DNA of 64,000 bases from an uncultured Campylobacter sp. GTDB lineage: Bacteria > Campylobacterota > Campylobacteria > Campylobacterales > Campylobacteraceae. The stretch spans positions 124,001-188,000 of the forward strand of contig NZ_CALGPY010000012.1 in the NCBI RefSeq assembly GCF_937959485.1. Reading direction: 5' to 3'. Of the stretch, positions 9,152 through 16,846 are shown in pieces. The notes beneath the pieces are model-generated. The model was not told the origin of the DNA, made no database searches, and saw only the letters and a program-made list of their open reading frames with translations. Position 1 is the stretch's first letter. Every line of letters begins with the position of its first letter. Both the position numbers and the translations under genes were made by a program.

Positions 9152-9245
9152 GTGCTGATAAATCTAGTTTAAATTTAAATTTTATCGTTTAGCTCAAATT
9201 TAAAGCCGTTGATATGGTGCTGATAAATCTAGTTTAAATTTAAAT
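9152..9245. repeat. 29-base direct repeat pair
   Basis: Two identical 29-base copies occupy 9152-9180 and 9217-9245, starting GTGCTGATAAATCTAG and ending in TTTAAATTTAAAT. They are 65 bases apart start to start, with a diverged AAATTT-rich spacer. The identity suggests a recent local duplication. No function is evident. Confidence 0.7.
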
Positions 9246-9712
9246 CCGCCTATATAAACTACTCAAAATTTTAAATTGCGCCGAAGCGATTATGCCCCTT
9301 AGTAAGATAAATTTATTCATACGAAGCTACTGTGTTAAAAAACGTCGCATATTAATCCCATGCTAGTCTATAATTATCGCAAGCCGCAGGATGCACGAAA
9401 TCAATAGAGCAAAGCCGTTTTCGCGTTGCCGCTTGTAATGCCTTCGATAGTTTAAAATATACACGTCCACAAAAGCGAAAATGATTCTTAAAGCAGACAA
9501 AATCAAAAACTGTGCAAAATTTCTTCAAAACGATTTGATAATTAATGCCGGGCGTTATAAAATTTTACTTATTTACAGCAATTTCTTGATTATATGTTGT
9601 ACTTTATTTAAAATAATTTTTATAAAAATATCGATGGAATGGGTAATTATTAGTGAAATTTAATTCTATAAAAATACTTTAATAATTAATATTAAATTTA
9701 TCCGCTTTGAGT

Positions 9713-9718
9713 TATAAT
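9713..9718 (+). promoter_or_regulatory. -10 box for the TonB receptor gene
   Basis: A perfect TATAAT lies 33 bases before the receptor ATG, in a very AT-rich stretch, as usual for sigma-70 promoters of this phylum. The AT-rich bases just upstream (about 9675-9700) could hold a Fur site, expected for a siderophore receptor, but no clear operator can be assigned. Confidence 0.55.
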
Positions 9719-9750
9719 CCGCGATTAAATTTCAAAATAGAGGAACAAAA

Positions 9751-11874
9751 ATGCAAAATGATATGTATTTTAAAAAGGCGAAATTTATCGCATTATCTAT
9801 ATGCGCGAGCGTTTCGATTTTATGCGGCATGGAAGGCTCGCGCCTAAGCAGTGACGCAAATAGCACGAATCTTGGCGAGATCGTAGTAAGCGCAAGCGGC
9901 TTTCGCCAAGATATCAGGCAGGCGCCGGCCTCCATCTCCACCTTGGATAATAAAGAGATATCAAGCGGCAGCTTCACTTCGCTGCACGATATCGCGAATA
10001 AAATGCCTGGCGTCAGCGTTATCGCAGGCGACGACGGCCCGGCAAGCGGGATATCTATCAGAGGAATGGAAAGCTCTCAAACCCTTGTGCTTATCGACGG
10101 CAAACGCGTAAGTTCCGCGGCGGCGAACCCAAAAGGCGGAGCGGGCGATATGAACTCGAATTTTATCCCGCCCGCAGGAGCGATAGAGCGTATCGAGGTG
10201 ATTAGAGGACCGATGAGCTCGCTTTACGGGAGCGATGCAGTAGGCGGCGTGATAAATATCATTACGAAAAAGAATTTTTCTAAATTTAGCGGAAGTGCTG
10301 CTATATCTACAACTATCCAAGATCACGAGGGTATCGGAAACGGCAAGATGGGCGAAGCCTACGTCAATATTCCCTTCGGGCAGTATGCGGCGCTTCAGCT
10401 GTGGGGATATAAGAAACTGCGCGACGAGGATGGCTATAAGGGAGGCTATCAGAAGAGTGATAAATCGGATTCTAACGCCAAGCTTTGGCTAACGCCGGAT
10501 GAAAATAATAAATTTTACGTTCAAACCGGAAGGCAAAATCACGATTATTCAAGGACTCTTGGTAAAACCGCCGTTTATCCCAACGCGCGCGGATTAAATC
10601 ACTATAAATATAAAAGAGAAAATCACGGCGTCGGATATTTGGGCGAGTTTGAAAGCTTAAGTGCTGATATAAGTTATCTTTGGGATAAGACTCGCCGTAC
10701 GAGCATTTTTGATAGCCTTTCGCCCGCAATCGTAAAAAATAGAAATTTTAATTCCAAATTTACGACTTATCTCGGTATAAATACGCTTACCTTCGGCTAC
10801 GATTTTAGCAAACAGGATGTGCAAACGACTTTCATCGTTTCAAACGCGAATAGGCAAAATTTACGCTCTCCGCAGCGATTTTCTATGAACGAGCATGCGG
10901 GATTTTTAGAGGATGAGATCGAAATTTTGGAAAATACGCTATTTTTAACGCTCGGCGGCAGGCTCACGCATAACGAATACTTCGGCAACCACTTTTCTCC
11001 TAGAGCCTACGCGACGTTTAATATAGGTGATACCTGGACGATCAAAGGCGGCGTCGCAACCGGTTATAAAACTCCCGACGTCAATCAAATTTCGCCGGAA
11101 GTAGGCACGACTCAGGGCGGCTGGAGGATTATAGATTTCGGTAACAAGGATTTAAAGCCTGAAAAAAGCACGACCTACGAGATCGGGCTTTATTACGACA
11201 ATGCAGACGATCTGCGCGGCAATATCACGCTATTTAAAAACGACTTCAAAGATAAAATTTTAGATACCGATGGCAGCAATATCAATAGGATTCCCGCCTA
11301 CGGAGGCTGCGCCGGCGCACCGAGCGTTAATTGCCCGGGTTGGGGAACGTATTTTAATATAGAAGGAGCCGAGGTTTACGGCGTTGAGCTGAGTGGTGAT
11401 TACGATATTACTAAAAAGCTAAATTTCAAGGCAAACTACACCTATAGCCACTCCGAGATCGAAACCGGGGATCCTACGATCTATACGCCAAACGGCGCCG
11501 TTAAATTTAGCCAAACCAATCTTAGTAGGCTGGATGGCAAATCCCTGACCGCTACTCCGAAGCATGCCGCACATGCGACGCTTAGCTACAGGCCTATCGC
11601 TCCGCTTTCTACCTTTATCGGTCTTAATTACGAAAGCGAGCTTACAAGCGTGCAATTCGGTCCGGGCAATAGGGTTAGCAAAAACGACAAAAAGCTTTTT
11701 ACTACGGATTTGGGCACACAATACGATTTAAACGATAATCTGAGCCTAAATTTAACCGCTTATAATATCTTTGATAACGTCCGATACGACGAGGGTCTCG
11801 CAGACGACGGCAATTACTATTGGTACCCCGAGGAAGGCAGGAGGTTTTGGTTTAAGGTAAACGCTAAATGGTAA
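9751..11874 (+). CDS. TonB-dependent siderophore receptor (FepA/CfrA-like)
   Basis: An outer-membrane gated beta-barrel for ferric siderophore import. A signal peptide at residues 1-26 is followed by a TonB-box-like GEIVVSASG and a plug domain including GVSVIAGDDGPASGISIRGM and IEVIRGPMSSLYGSDAVGGV. The barrel contains LKPEKSTTYEIGLYY and SLNLTAYNIFDN, and the protein ends in aromatic-rich RRFWFKVNAKW, as outer-membrane barrels do. Length is 707 residues. An extracellular loop has a Cys pair (GGCAGAPSVNCPGWG). The overlapping downstream esterase points to a catecholate siderophore such as enterobactin, an inference. TonB-ExbBD is not in the window. Confidence 0.93.
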   Translation: MQNDMYFKKAKFIALSICASVSILCGMEGSRLSSDANSTNLGEIVVSASGFRQDIRQAPASISTLDNKEISSGSFTSLHDIANKMPGVSVIAGDDGPASGISIRGMESSQTLVLIDGKRVSSAAANPKGGAGDMNSNFIPPAGAIERIEVIRGPMSSLYGSDAVGGVINIITKKNFSKFSGSAAISTTIQDHEGIGNGKMGEAYVNIPFGQYAALQLWGYKKLRDEDGYKGGYQKSDKSDSNAKLWLTPDENNKFYVQTGRQNHDYSRTLGKTAVYPNARGLNHYKYKRENHGVGYLGEFESLSADISYLWDKTRRTSIFDSLSPAIVKNRNFNSKFTTYLGINTLTFGYDFSKQDVQTTFIVSNANRQNLRSPQRFSMNEHAGFLEDEIEILENTLFLTLGGRLTHNEYFGNHFSPRAYATFNIGDTWTIKGGVATGYKTPDVNQISPEVGTTQGGWRIIDFGNKDLKPEKSTTYEIGLYYDNADDLRGNITLFKNDFKDKILDTDGSNINRIPAYGGCAGAPSVNCPGWGTYFNIEGAEVYGVELSGDYDITKKLNFKANYTYSHSEIETGDPTIYTPNGAVKFSQTNLSRLDGKSLTATPKHAAHATLSYRPIAPLSTFIGLNYESELTSVQFGPGNRVSKNDKKLFTTDLGTQYDLNDNLSLNLTAYNIFDNVRYDEGLADDGNYYWYPEEGRRFWFKVNAKW

Positions 11875-12770
11875 GCCCAAAGAACTTCCTTGTGATATTC
11901 GACGCACTCTTTTTAGTATGCTTATTCGCTTGCGATCTGAGGGCAAAACCGCCGCAAAAGATTGAGCAGGCAAGTGGAGCTGCGCACGAAATGTTTAATG
12001 TGAGCGATTTTATTCTAAAAAGCAAGAACGGCGAAAAATATAAAATTTTTATAGCTCGCCAAAAAAATGTCGCTCGCTACGATAGGGTAGTTTTTATGGT
12101 TGATGCGAACGCGCAAGTTGCTATGCTTTTAAACTCTTATGCGCAAATTTATGCAGATCCAAATATAGCGAAAGAAAACGTCGAAACCAGTTCTAAATTA
12201 AATAAAACCGTCCTTATAGTAGGCATCGGATACGACAGCCCGCTAGCGTATGATATTAAGCGTCGCACGAGAGATTTAACGCCCGCGGCGAGCGGCGAAG
12301 AATATGCAAACGGCGGCGGCGCAGGAGAATTTTACGATTTCGTAAAAGATGAACTATTTCCGCTCGTGGAGAAAAAATACTCTACGGCAAAAAGCGATAA
12401 AATTTACTTCGGACATTCTTTTGGCGGGCTATTCGGGATTTATGCTTTGCTGCGCGACGATGGGATTTTCGACGAGTTTTTTATCGCCTCGCCTTCGTTA
12501 TGGTGGGGTGAATCACAACTGATCAGAGATGCCCTAGACGAAGGAAAGCTTAGATCAAATTTAAAAGCGAAATTCATAATGCTCGTTGCCGGCTCGAGTG
12601 AAATGCGTAAAGGGAAAACCGATAAAGCGGGAATTTTAAAAGCGGCCGATCTAGCTGAAATTTTAAAATCAAGGGGGTTTTCTTGCGAGTTTAGGCTCTA
12701 CGAAGGCGCTTCGCACGGCGAAGTAATCCCATTGGCTTTGCAAGATTTAGCGCTATTTACGCAAAGATAA
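11868..12770 (+). CDS. Alpha/beta-hydrolase esterase, probable ferric-siderophore (enterobactin) esterase
   Basis: A putative periplasmic esterase of the PF00756-like group (IroE/Cee type) that would hydrolyse an imported ester siderophore to release iron. The 300-residue protein begins with a hydrophobic signal-like segment (FLVIFDALFLVCLFACDL). The nucleophile motif GHSFGG lies near residue 184 and the likely catalytic His is in GASHGEVIP near residue 284. Its ATG overlaps the receptor stop by 7 bases, so the two are translationally coupled, the strongest functional clue. It could act on another ester, but the pairing favours a catecholate trilactone. Confidence 0.8.
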   Translation: MVSPKNFLVIFDALFLVCLFACDLRAKPPQKIEQASGAAHEMFNVSDFILKSKNGEKYKIFIARQKNVARYDRVVFMVDANAQVAMLLNSYAQIYADPNIAKENVETSSKLNKTVLIVGIGYDSPLAYDIKRRTRDLTPAASGEEYANGGGAGEFYDFVKDELFPLVEKKYSTAKSDKIYFGHSFGGLFGIYALLRDDGIFDEFFIASPSLWWGESQLIRDALDEGKLRSNLKAKFIMLVAGSSEMRKGKTDKAGILKAADLAEILKSRGFSCEFRLYEGASHGEVIPLALQDLALFTQR

Positions 12771-12939
12771 TCTTCTATTTAGCCGGTAAAGCCTTGATCT
12801 AAACCCGGCTCGTTTATATTTGCAAGCGCAAGACCGTATGGCGCGGACTCGCTGATCGCGCCGAAACGCGTCGCCGGATTTAAGAAATTAAATTTTAAAG
12901 CTCTTTTGGCTAGTATCGCGCAAATTTAAAGGATGGAAA

Positions 12940-13191
12940 ATGCAAAATTTCAAATGGCAAATTTCAAAGCAGCTCAAGCAGGCGATGCGCGAGCGAGATA
13001 TCGATAATCTCACGCTCGTGTGCCGCACGGACGAGCTGTATTCGCGCTCGCACCCGGGCCACGACGAGGATATGCGTGCCGAAGTTTACACGGTTTTGGA
13101 CGAATACGCGCCCAACGTCGATATTGAAATTTTTGATCTAGTCTGCAGGGTGCTCGGCGTCAAAATTGAGCTAGGCGAGACGCTTGATTGA
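12940..13191 (+). CDS. Small protein of unknown function
   Basis: An 83-residue protein with no family I can name. It is soluble and charged, with a basic N-terminus (MQNFKWQISKQLKQAMRERD) and an acidic C-terminal half. There are no membrane segments or cysteine clusters beyond two isolated Cys. AAAGGA precedes the ATG by a suitable distance. It stands alone between the siderophore genes and the lrgA-like gene, with spacers of about 170 and 200 bases. Confidence 0.5.
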   Translation: MQNFKWQISKQLKQAMRERDIDNLTLVCRTDELYSRSHPGHDEDMRAEVYTVLDEYAPNVDIEIFDLVCRVLGVKIELGETLD

Positions 13192-13356
13192 GTAGTCGTA
13201 GCCGAATTTTATCCGTGCCGCAAGGCTAAATTTAGCGCTATGATAAATCGCAAAATTCTACCTAAAGCCTAGCTACAGAGCTTGCTTAAGTAAATTTTGC
13301 CGCAAAATTTCGCCCAAAATCCGCAAGATTAATATCTATTTTAACTGCAAAGTGCT

Positions 13357-13374
13357 AAATTTAGCGCTAAATTT
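13357..13374. promoter_or_regulatory. 18-base perfect palindrome upstream of lrgA-like gene
   Basis: AAATTTAGCGCTAAATTT is its own reverse complement and ends 16 bases before the proposed TTG start. Its position would suit an operator, but AAATTTAGCG is a frequent word throughout this genome, so it may be only a chance palindrome of that word. Confidence 0.35.
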
Positions 13375-13390
13375 TAATCAGAGGTAAGCT

Positions 13391-13849
13391 TTGAACTACT
13401 TAATCCAATTCAGTGTGATTTTAGGGATATCTTTTGTTGCGGAGATTTTGGCGGCGCTCGTGCCTGTGCCGATCCCCGCTAGCATCTATGGGCTAGTCAT
13501 TATGCTTTTAGCCCTGATCTTCAAACTCATCAAAGTATCGCAGATCAGAGAAACCGTATCGTTTTTTATGCAGATTATGCCAGTGATCTTTATCCCTGCG
13601 GGCGCTGCGATCATCATCGCAGGCGACGCGCTACGCCAGCATCTTTTCGCAATCATCGCTATTACGGCAGTCTCTACGGTAGTAGTCATCGGTGCAAGCG
13701 GCGCGGTAACGCAGATCTTTTATAAAATCGCCCTCGCCCGCGTTAAGCGCAGACTCTACGCAGCCGCGCACGAACAAGACGGCGTGAATACAAAGGGCGT
13801 GGATGCGAAGCTGGAGCGCGAAATTTTATCCGGAGACGACAAAAAATGA
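13391..13849 (+). CDS. CidA/LrgA-family membrane protein
   Basis: LrgA-type holin-like proteins have four membrane segments and are implicated in murein hydrolase control or in export of small metabolites; the function in Campylobacterota is unsettled. The 152-residue protein shows hydrophobic segments and the conserved region VPIPASIYGLVIMLLALIFK. The start is TTG 13391 with GAGGTAAGC upstream; no better ATG fits the first helix. It overlaps the lrgB-like gene by 4 bases, the usual LrgA-LrgB pairing. The C-terminus is a charged tail of about 35 residues. Confidence 0.85.
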   Translation: MNYLIQFSVILGISFVAEILAALVPVPIPASIYGLVIMLLALIFKLIKVSQIRETVSFFMQIMPVIFIPAGAAIIIAGDALRQHLFAIIAITAVSTVVVIGASGAVTQIFYKIALARVKRRLYAAAHEQDGVNTKGVDAKLEREILSGDDKK

Positions 13850-14538
13850 GAGAAATTTTAATGAACTCCGCTTTTTTCGGCGTGTTTTTGTGCCTGGGCT
13901 CGTTTGAGCTGGGACTTTATCTAAAAAAGCGCTTTAAGCTAACGATTTTCAACCCGCTTCTAATCGGTATCGTGCTTACCGTCTGCGTGCTTTTACTCTT
14001 TAAAATTCCATACGAGAAATTTAACGCGAGCGCCTCGCACATTAGCTTTTTCTTAACGCCGATTACCGTCTGTCTAGCCGTGCCGCTATACGAGCAGCTG
14101 TCGCTTTTGCGAAGTAATTTTTTAGCTATTTTTGCAGGACTGATTTCGGGTATGATCGCAGGGTTAGGCAGCATCTATGCGATGTCGGTGATATTTGGGC
14201 TAAATCACACAATGTATGTCACGCTACTACCAAAATCCGTCACGGCACCGATCGGTATGGGTATCAGTGAAAGCTTAGGCGGCATCGTGACACTAACGGT
14301 GGCCTGCATCATCGCTACGGGCATCATCGGCAGTGTATTTGGCGAGGCGCTACTTAAAATTTTTGGCATCAAAAAGGCGATGGCAAAAGGTATCGCCCTA
14401 GGCTGCGCGAGCCACGCGATGGGAACGGCGCGCGCTCTTGAGATCGGTGACGTAGAGGGCGCGATGGCGTCTTTAGCGATGGCGGTTACGGGACTTCTTA
14501 CCGTCATCGGTGCCGGTATTTTTGCACATTTCATCTAA
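13846..14538 (+). CDS. LrgB/CidB-family membrane protein
   Basis: Partner of the LrgA-like protein. The 230 residues include multiple hydrophobic segments, a conserved block LPKSVTAPIGMGISESLGGI and a C-terminal block GCASHAMGTARALEIGDVEGA, both diagnostic for LrgB. The gene starts inside the lrgA-like gene (ATGA overlap). The next gene, a cytidylate-kinase-like ATPase, starts 9 bases after its stop, so the three probably form one operon. Confidence 0.9.
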   Translation: MREILMNSAFFGVFLCLGSFELGLYLKKRFKLTIFNPLLIGIVLTVCVLLLFKIPYEKFNASASHISFFLTPITVCLAVPLYEQLSLLRSNFLAIFAGLISGMIAGLGSIYAMSVIFGLNHTMYVTLLPKSVTAPIGMGISESLGGIVTLTVACIIATGIIGSVFGEALLKIFGIKKAMAKGIALGCASHAMGTARALEIGDVEGAMASLAMAVTGLLTVIGAGIFAHFI

Positions 14539-14547
14539 GGAGAAAAT

Positions 14548-15114
14548 ATGATAATCTCGATCGCTAGACAAACGGGCGCAGGCGGGCGCGAAACCGCGCG
14601 CAAACTAGCCGAGCGCTTAGGCTATACCTATCTAGCCAAGGCGGATCTGCTCCGCAAAGCAGACGAGCTTGGCTGCTTCGAGCAGATGTATGAGTTCTAC
14701 AACGAAATGCCCGTAAATACGCTACTTCAGGCAATATCGCACAACGAGCTAGCCAATGAGCAAAAACGCGATCGCATCGTAGCAATCTACGAAAAGATCG
14801 TCTCGGGCGGCAACGTTATAGTGCTTGGGCGCTGCGCCGGGTTTTTCTTGCGCGGACATCCGGATCTGCTGACGGTATTTTTACGCGCGAGCGATGAGTT
14901 TAAGCTCGCTAGATTGGAAAAAGAGGGCCATACCGACGCGCGAGAGTATATGGAAAACAGCGACGCGGGCAGAATGAGCTTTCATCAATACTACACCAAC
15001 CAAGTCTGGGGCGCGTCCGCAAACTACAATATCTGCATTGATACGTCGTATTGCGGCATCGATAATGCGGTAAATATCATCGAGTATCTAGTCAAACATC
15101 ACATTGAAAAGTGA
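14548..15114 (+). CDS. Cytidylate-kinase-like family protein
   Basis: A P-loop NTPase-like protein of the cytidylate kinase-like family (PF13189 type). The 188 residues start with MIISIARQTGAGGRETARKL, the family version of the phosphate loop, which lacks the canonical GK[ST]. Further segments include NVIVLGRCAGFFL and LTVFLRASDEFKLARL, typical lid and base-binding regions. Its substrate is unknown. AAGGAGAAAAT precedes the ATG. Linkage to LrgAB hints at a shared role in nucleotide or pyruvate-like metabolite handling, but this is only inference. Confidence 0.8.
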   Translation: MIISIARQTGAGGRETARKLAERLGYTYLAKADLLRKADELGCFEQMYEFYNEMPVNTLLQAISHNELANEQKRDRIVAIYEKIVSGGNVIVLGRCAGFFLRGHPDLLTVFLRASDEFKLARLEKEGHTDAREYMENSDAGRMSFHQYYTNQVWGASANYNICIDTSYCGIDNAVNIIEYLVKHHIEK

Positions 15115-15133
15115 TTTGTGCCTAAGCGCACAA

Positions 15134-15169
15134 AAGTGGAATTTGTCTTTTAAAAGATAAATTCCACTT
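15134..15169. terminator. 36-base near-perfect palindrome, possible terminator
   Basis: Arms of 18 bases (15134-15151 and 15152-15169) are complementary with a single mismatch that is a G-U pair in RNA. It starts 20 bases after the kinase-like gene stop. There is no long T-tract after it, so it could be a terminator, an RNA stability hairpin or a protein-binding site. Confidence 0.45.
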
Positions 15170-15375
15170 GATCTCGCAAACCCACCCTATTTCTATCATA
15201 ATTTAAAATTCACATCTCTTTCAGCTTGAATTCCATTTGTAAATGACGCATTTAGCTGTATTATAAAGTCTCTCGTTCAATGCGACATTAAATTCTAAAC
15301 CGCGCTTTATCGCCACAAAACAGTAAAATTTAGCTAAAATTTGACGAAATTTAAATTCAAATTTAAGGAGATAAA

Positions 15376-16119
15376 ATGCAAAGCAAAGCCCATCCATGCC
15401 CAAAATGCGGCGAAAACACGATATATTTCGACGGCATTTGCCACTCGTGCCGCCAAAAGCAGAGGCGAGAGGAGATTTTAAACCTAAGCGCGGACGAAGT
15501 GGAGGCGATGATCCTAAAAATCGCAGACCGCATCGATGAGATCGAAAAATGGGATGAGATTTACAACGACTTTTGGGCGCTTTTTAGCCTGCTGGGTATT
15601 CACGATCCAAGGATTGCGCGAGCCGCAGCAGCGGCGGAGATCTACTACCCGCCCGAGCTCTACTTTGGCGCGCCGAAGGACGTGAGAGACGCGCTCGTCC
15701 GCAAGCTCGCCTCGCTGCAGGACAATGCCAAAAACACTCTAAATGACGTTCTGTGCGCGCTTGCGTGGCAGGGCGACGAGCAGACGACGCAGCTTTTTTA
15801 TGAGCTGTATCAAAACCCAAAGCCGTGGCGCCAAAAGCTCTACGCAGGCACTGAAATTTACGCGCAAATCGGCGGCTGGAGCTTTGACGAGGCGGGCGAG
15901 CGAAAATCGCTCGTTTTTGATAAGTGCCTCGCGGTAGTGCGCGCGAGAGACGGCGCGGAGAAAAACGGCGAGCGCGCGCGCGCAGAGATGAAAGCGCGAG
16001 CGAAATTTCAAATTTCAAAGGCCGCGCGGGCAGCGCAAATTCCGAACAAAACGCGCAAAACGGCGCGGATAAAATTTCAAATTTGCACGCGGGCGCGCAG
16101 TGTGCTCGCGCAAGCATAG
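15376..16119 (+). CDS. Zinc-ribbon protein, upstream part of a gene split by a frameshift at (GC)6
   Basis: An uncharacterised 247-residue open frame. Residues 7-29 hold a zinc ribbon with CPKC and CHSC. A helical region follows, including DEVEAMILKIADRIDEIEKW. About residues 80-180 look like HEAT-like helical pairs, for example NTLNDVLCALAWQGDEQTTQ. After about residue 199 the frame passes the GC dinucleotide tract at 15972-15983 and becomes an Arg/Ala-rich stretch unlike its neighbours, then stops. Removing one GC unit joins it to the next frame for a 462-residue protein with zinc ribbons at both ends. The ATG follows AAGGAG. Either phase variation, a fixed mutation or a sequencing error explains the break. 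Confidence 0.65.
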   Translation: MQSKAHPCPKCGENTIYFDGICHSCRQKQRREEILNLSADEVEAMILKIADRIDEIEKWDEIYNDFWALFSLLGIHDPRIARAAAAAEIYYPPELYFGAPKDVRDALVRKLASLQDNAKNTLNDVLCALAWQGDEQTTQLFYELYQNPKPWRQKLYAGTEIYAQIGGWSFDEAGERKSLVFDKCLAVVRARDGAEKNGERARAEMKARAKFQISKAARAAQIPNKTRKTARIKFQICTRARSVLAQA

Positions 16120-16766
16120 ACGAAGACGCGAGCTTGCAGAACGAGCGCGTAAATTTCAAAGCAGACGCGCAAAAAGGCGCTAGCAGCGGTTTAAATTTAA
16201 GCGAAAATGCAAAGGACGCCCGCTGCGAAGGCGCAAACCAAAACGCGGATGAGCCCGTACGTATCGGCAGGCCTACGGGTCAAAAGTGCGAGTTTTGCGG
16301 TTGCGAGATGCTAGATATGCTTCGTCTTAAGGCCGATGAGCCGCGGCTTGCGTTTCTAAATTTAAAGCACGATGCGATCTTTCGCTGCTGCCCTACCTGC
16401 GTCGGCTCGGTAATGTATTTTTGCAAACGCGGCGCGGACGGCGAGATGGAGTTAAGCTGCGAGGGCGAAGGGATGGAGAAGAGCTACTTTTCGCAGCAGG
16501 ATATGACGCGGCTGAGCGGTATGAAATTTAAACTAGGCGGCGAAGTATCACCCTTTTACGGCTGCTTTGACGAGCTTGATACGACCGTGGGCGGCTATCC
16601 GCAGTGGGTGCAGGACGCCGAGTATCTGAGCTGCCCTAGCTGCGGCGGGACGATGAAGCATCTAGCGCAGATCCCATTCGGCGAGCTGGTGCAGGGTGAG
16701 GGGATCATATACGTGCAGATCTGCGAGAAATGCGAGGTTTTGGGCGGCTGCTTTCAGTGTACGTGA
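15924..16766 (+). CDS. Zinc-ribbon protein, downstream part of the frame-split gene
   Basis: The frame that continues the previous gene after the (GC)6 tract. Its open region begins near 15924, but there is no good start there, and only the part after about 15984 looks authentic. First comes a low-complexity Asn/Ala/Lys linker (roughly 15990-16260) of the same kind as in TruA and PglB. It is followed by CEFCGCEM, a CCPTC pair, then SCPSCGGTM and CEKCEVLGGCFQC near the C-terminus, forming further metal-binding sites. GGYPQWVQDAEYLSCPSC recalls the GGxPxWIQ region of the DUF1963/YwqG group, a weak similarity. It is probably expressed only as a fusion with the upstream part. Confidence 0.6.
   Translation: MPRGSARERRRGEKRRARARRDESASEISNFKGRAGSANSEQNAQNGADKISNLHAGAQCARASIDEDASLQNERVNFKADAQKGASSGLNLSENAKDARCEGANQNADEPVRIGRPTGQKCEFCGCEMLDMLRLKADEPRLAFLNLKHDAIFRCCPTCVGSVMYFCKRGADGEMELSCEGEGMEKSYFSQQDMTRLSGMKFKLGGEVSPFYGCFDELDTTVGGYPQWVQDAEYLSCPSCGGTMKHLAQIPFGELVQGEGIIYVQICEKCEVLGGCFQCT
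15972..15983 (+). repeat. (GC)6 dinucleotide tract at the frame break
   Basis: Six GC units lie exactly where the reading frame of the zinc-ribbon gene is lost. A change to five units restores one continuous frame. Short dinucleotide repeats can slip during replication, so this is a candidate contingency site. Confidence 0.6.
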
Positions 16767-16811
16767 GGGCGGGGCTTTTAAAATTTGCGTCCCGCGCCTG
16801 CAAAAATTAGC

Positions 16812-16817
16812 TATAAT
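16812..16817 (+). promoter_or_regulatory. -10 box for gene at 16847
   Basis: A perfect TATAAT lies 29 bases before the ATG at 16847, and AAAGGAGAGATT provides the ribosome site. The combination fixes the start downstream of the longest open frame. Confidence 0.6.
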
Positions 16818-16846
16818 TGCGTTTAAATTTAATTAAAGGAGAGATT

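Larger units (their letters stand above)
9012..9750. other. Long intergenic region upstream of the TonB receptor gene
   Basis: No convincing gene is present in 739 bases. It contains the possible TRAP terminator, a 29-base direct repeat, many AAATTT words and, at its end, a promoter for the receptor gene. The last 250 bases are strongly AT-rich. A 60-codon open frame at 9481-9663 has no recognisable content and is not called. Confidence 0.6.

Noticed and set aside
9481..9663. 60-codon open frame in the spacer before the TonB receptor gene
   Set aside because: Hydrophobic AT-rich sequence with no ribosome site and no recognisable family; expected by chance in such DNA.
9660..9712. Fur box upstream of the siderophore receptor gene
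   Set aside because: The region is so AT-rich that Fur-like words arise easily; no clear symmetric site could be fixed.
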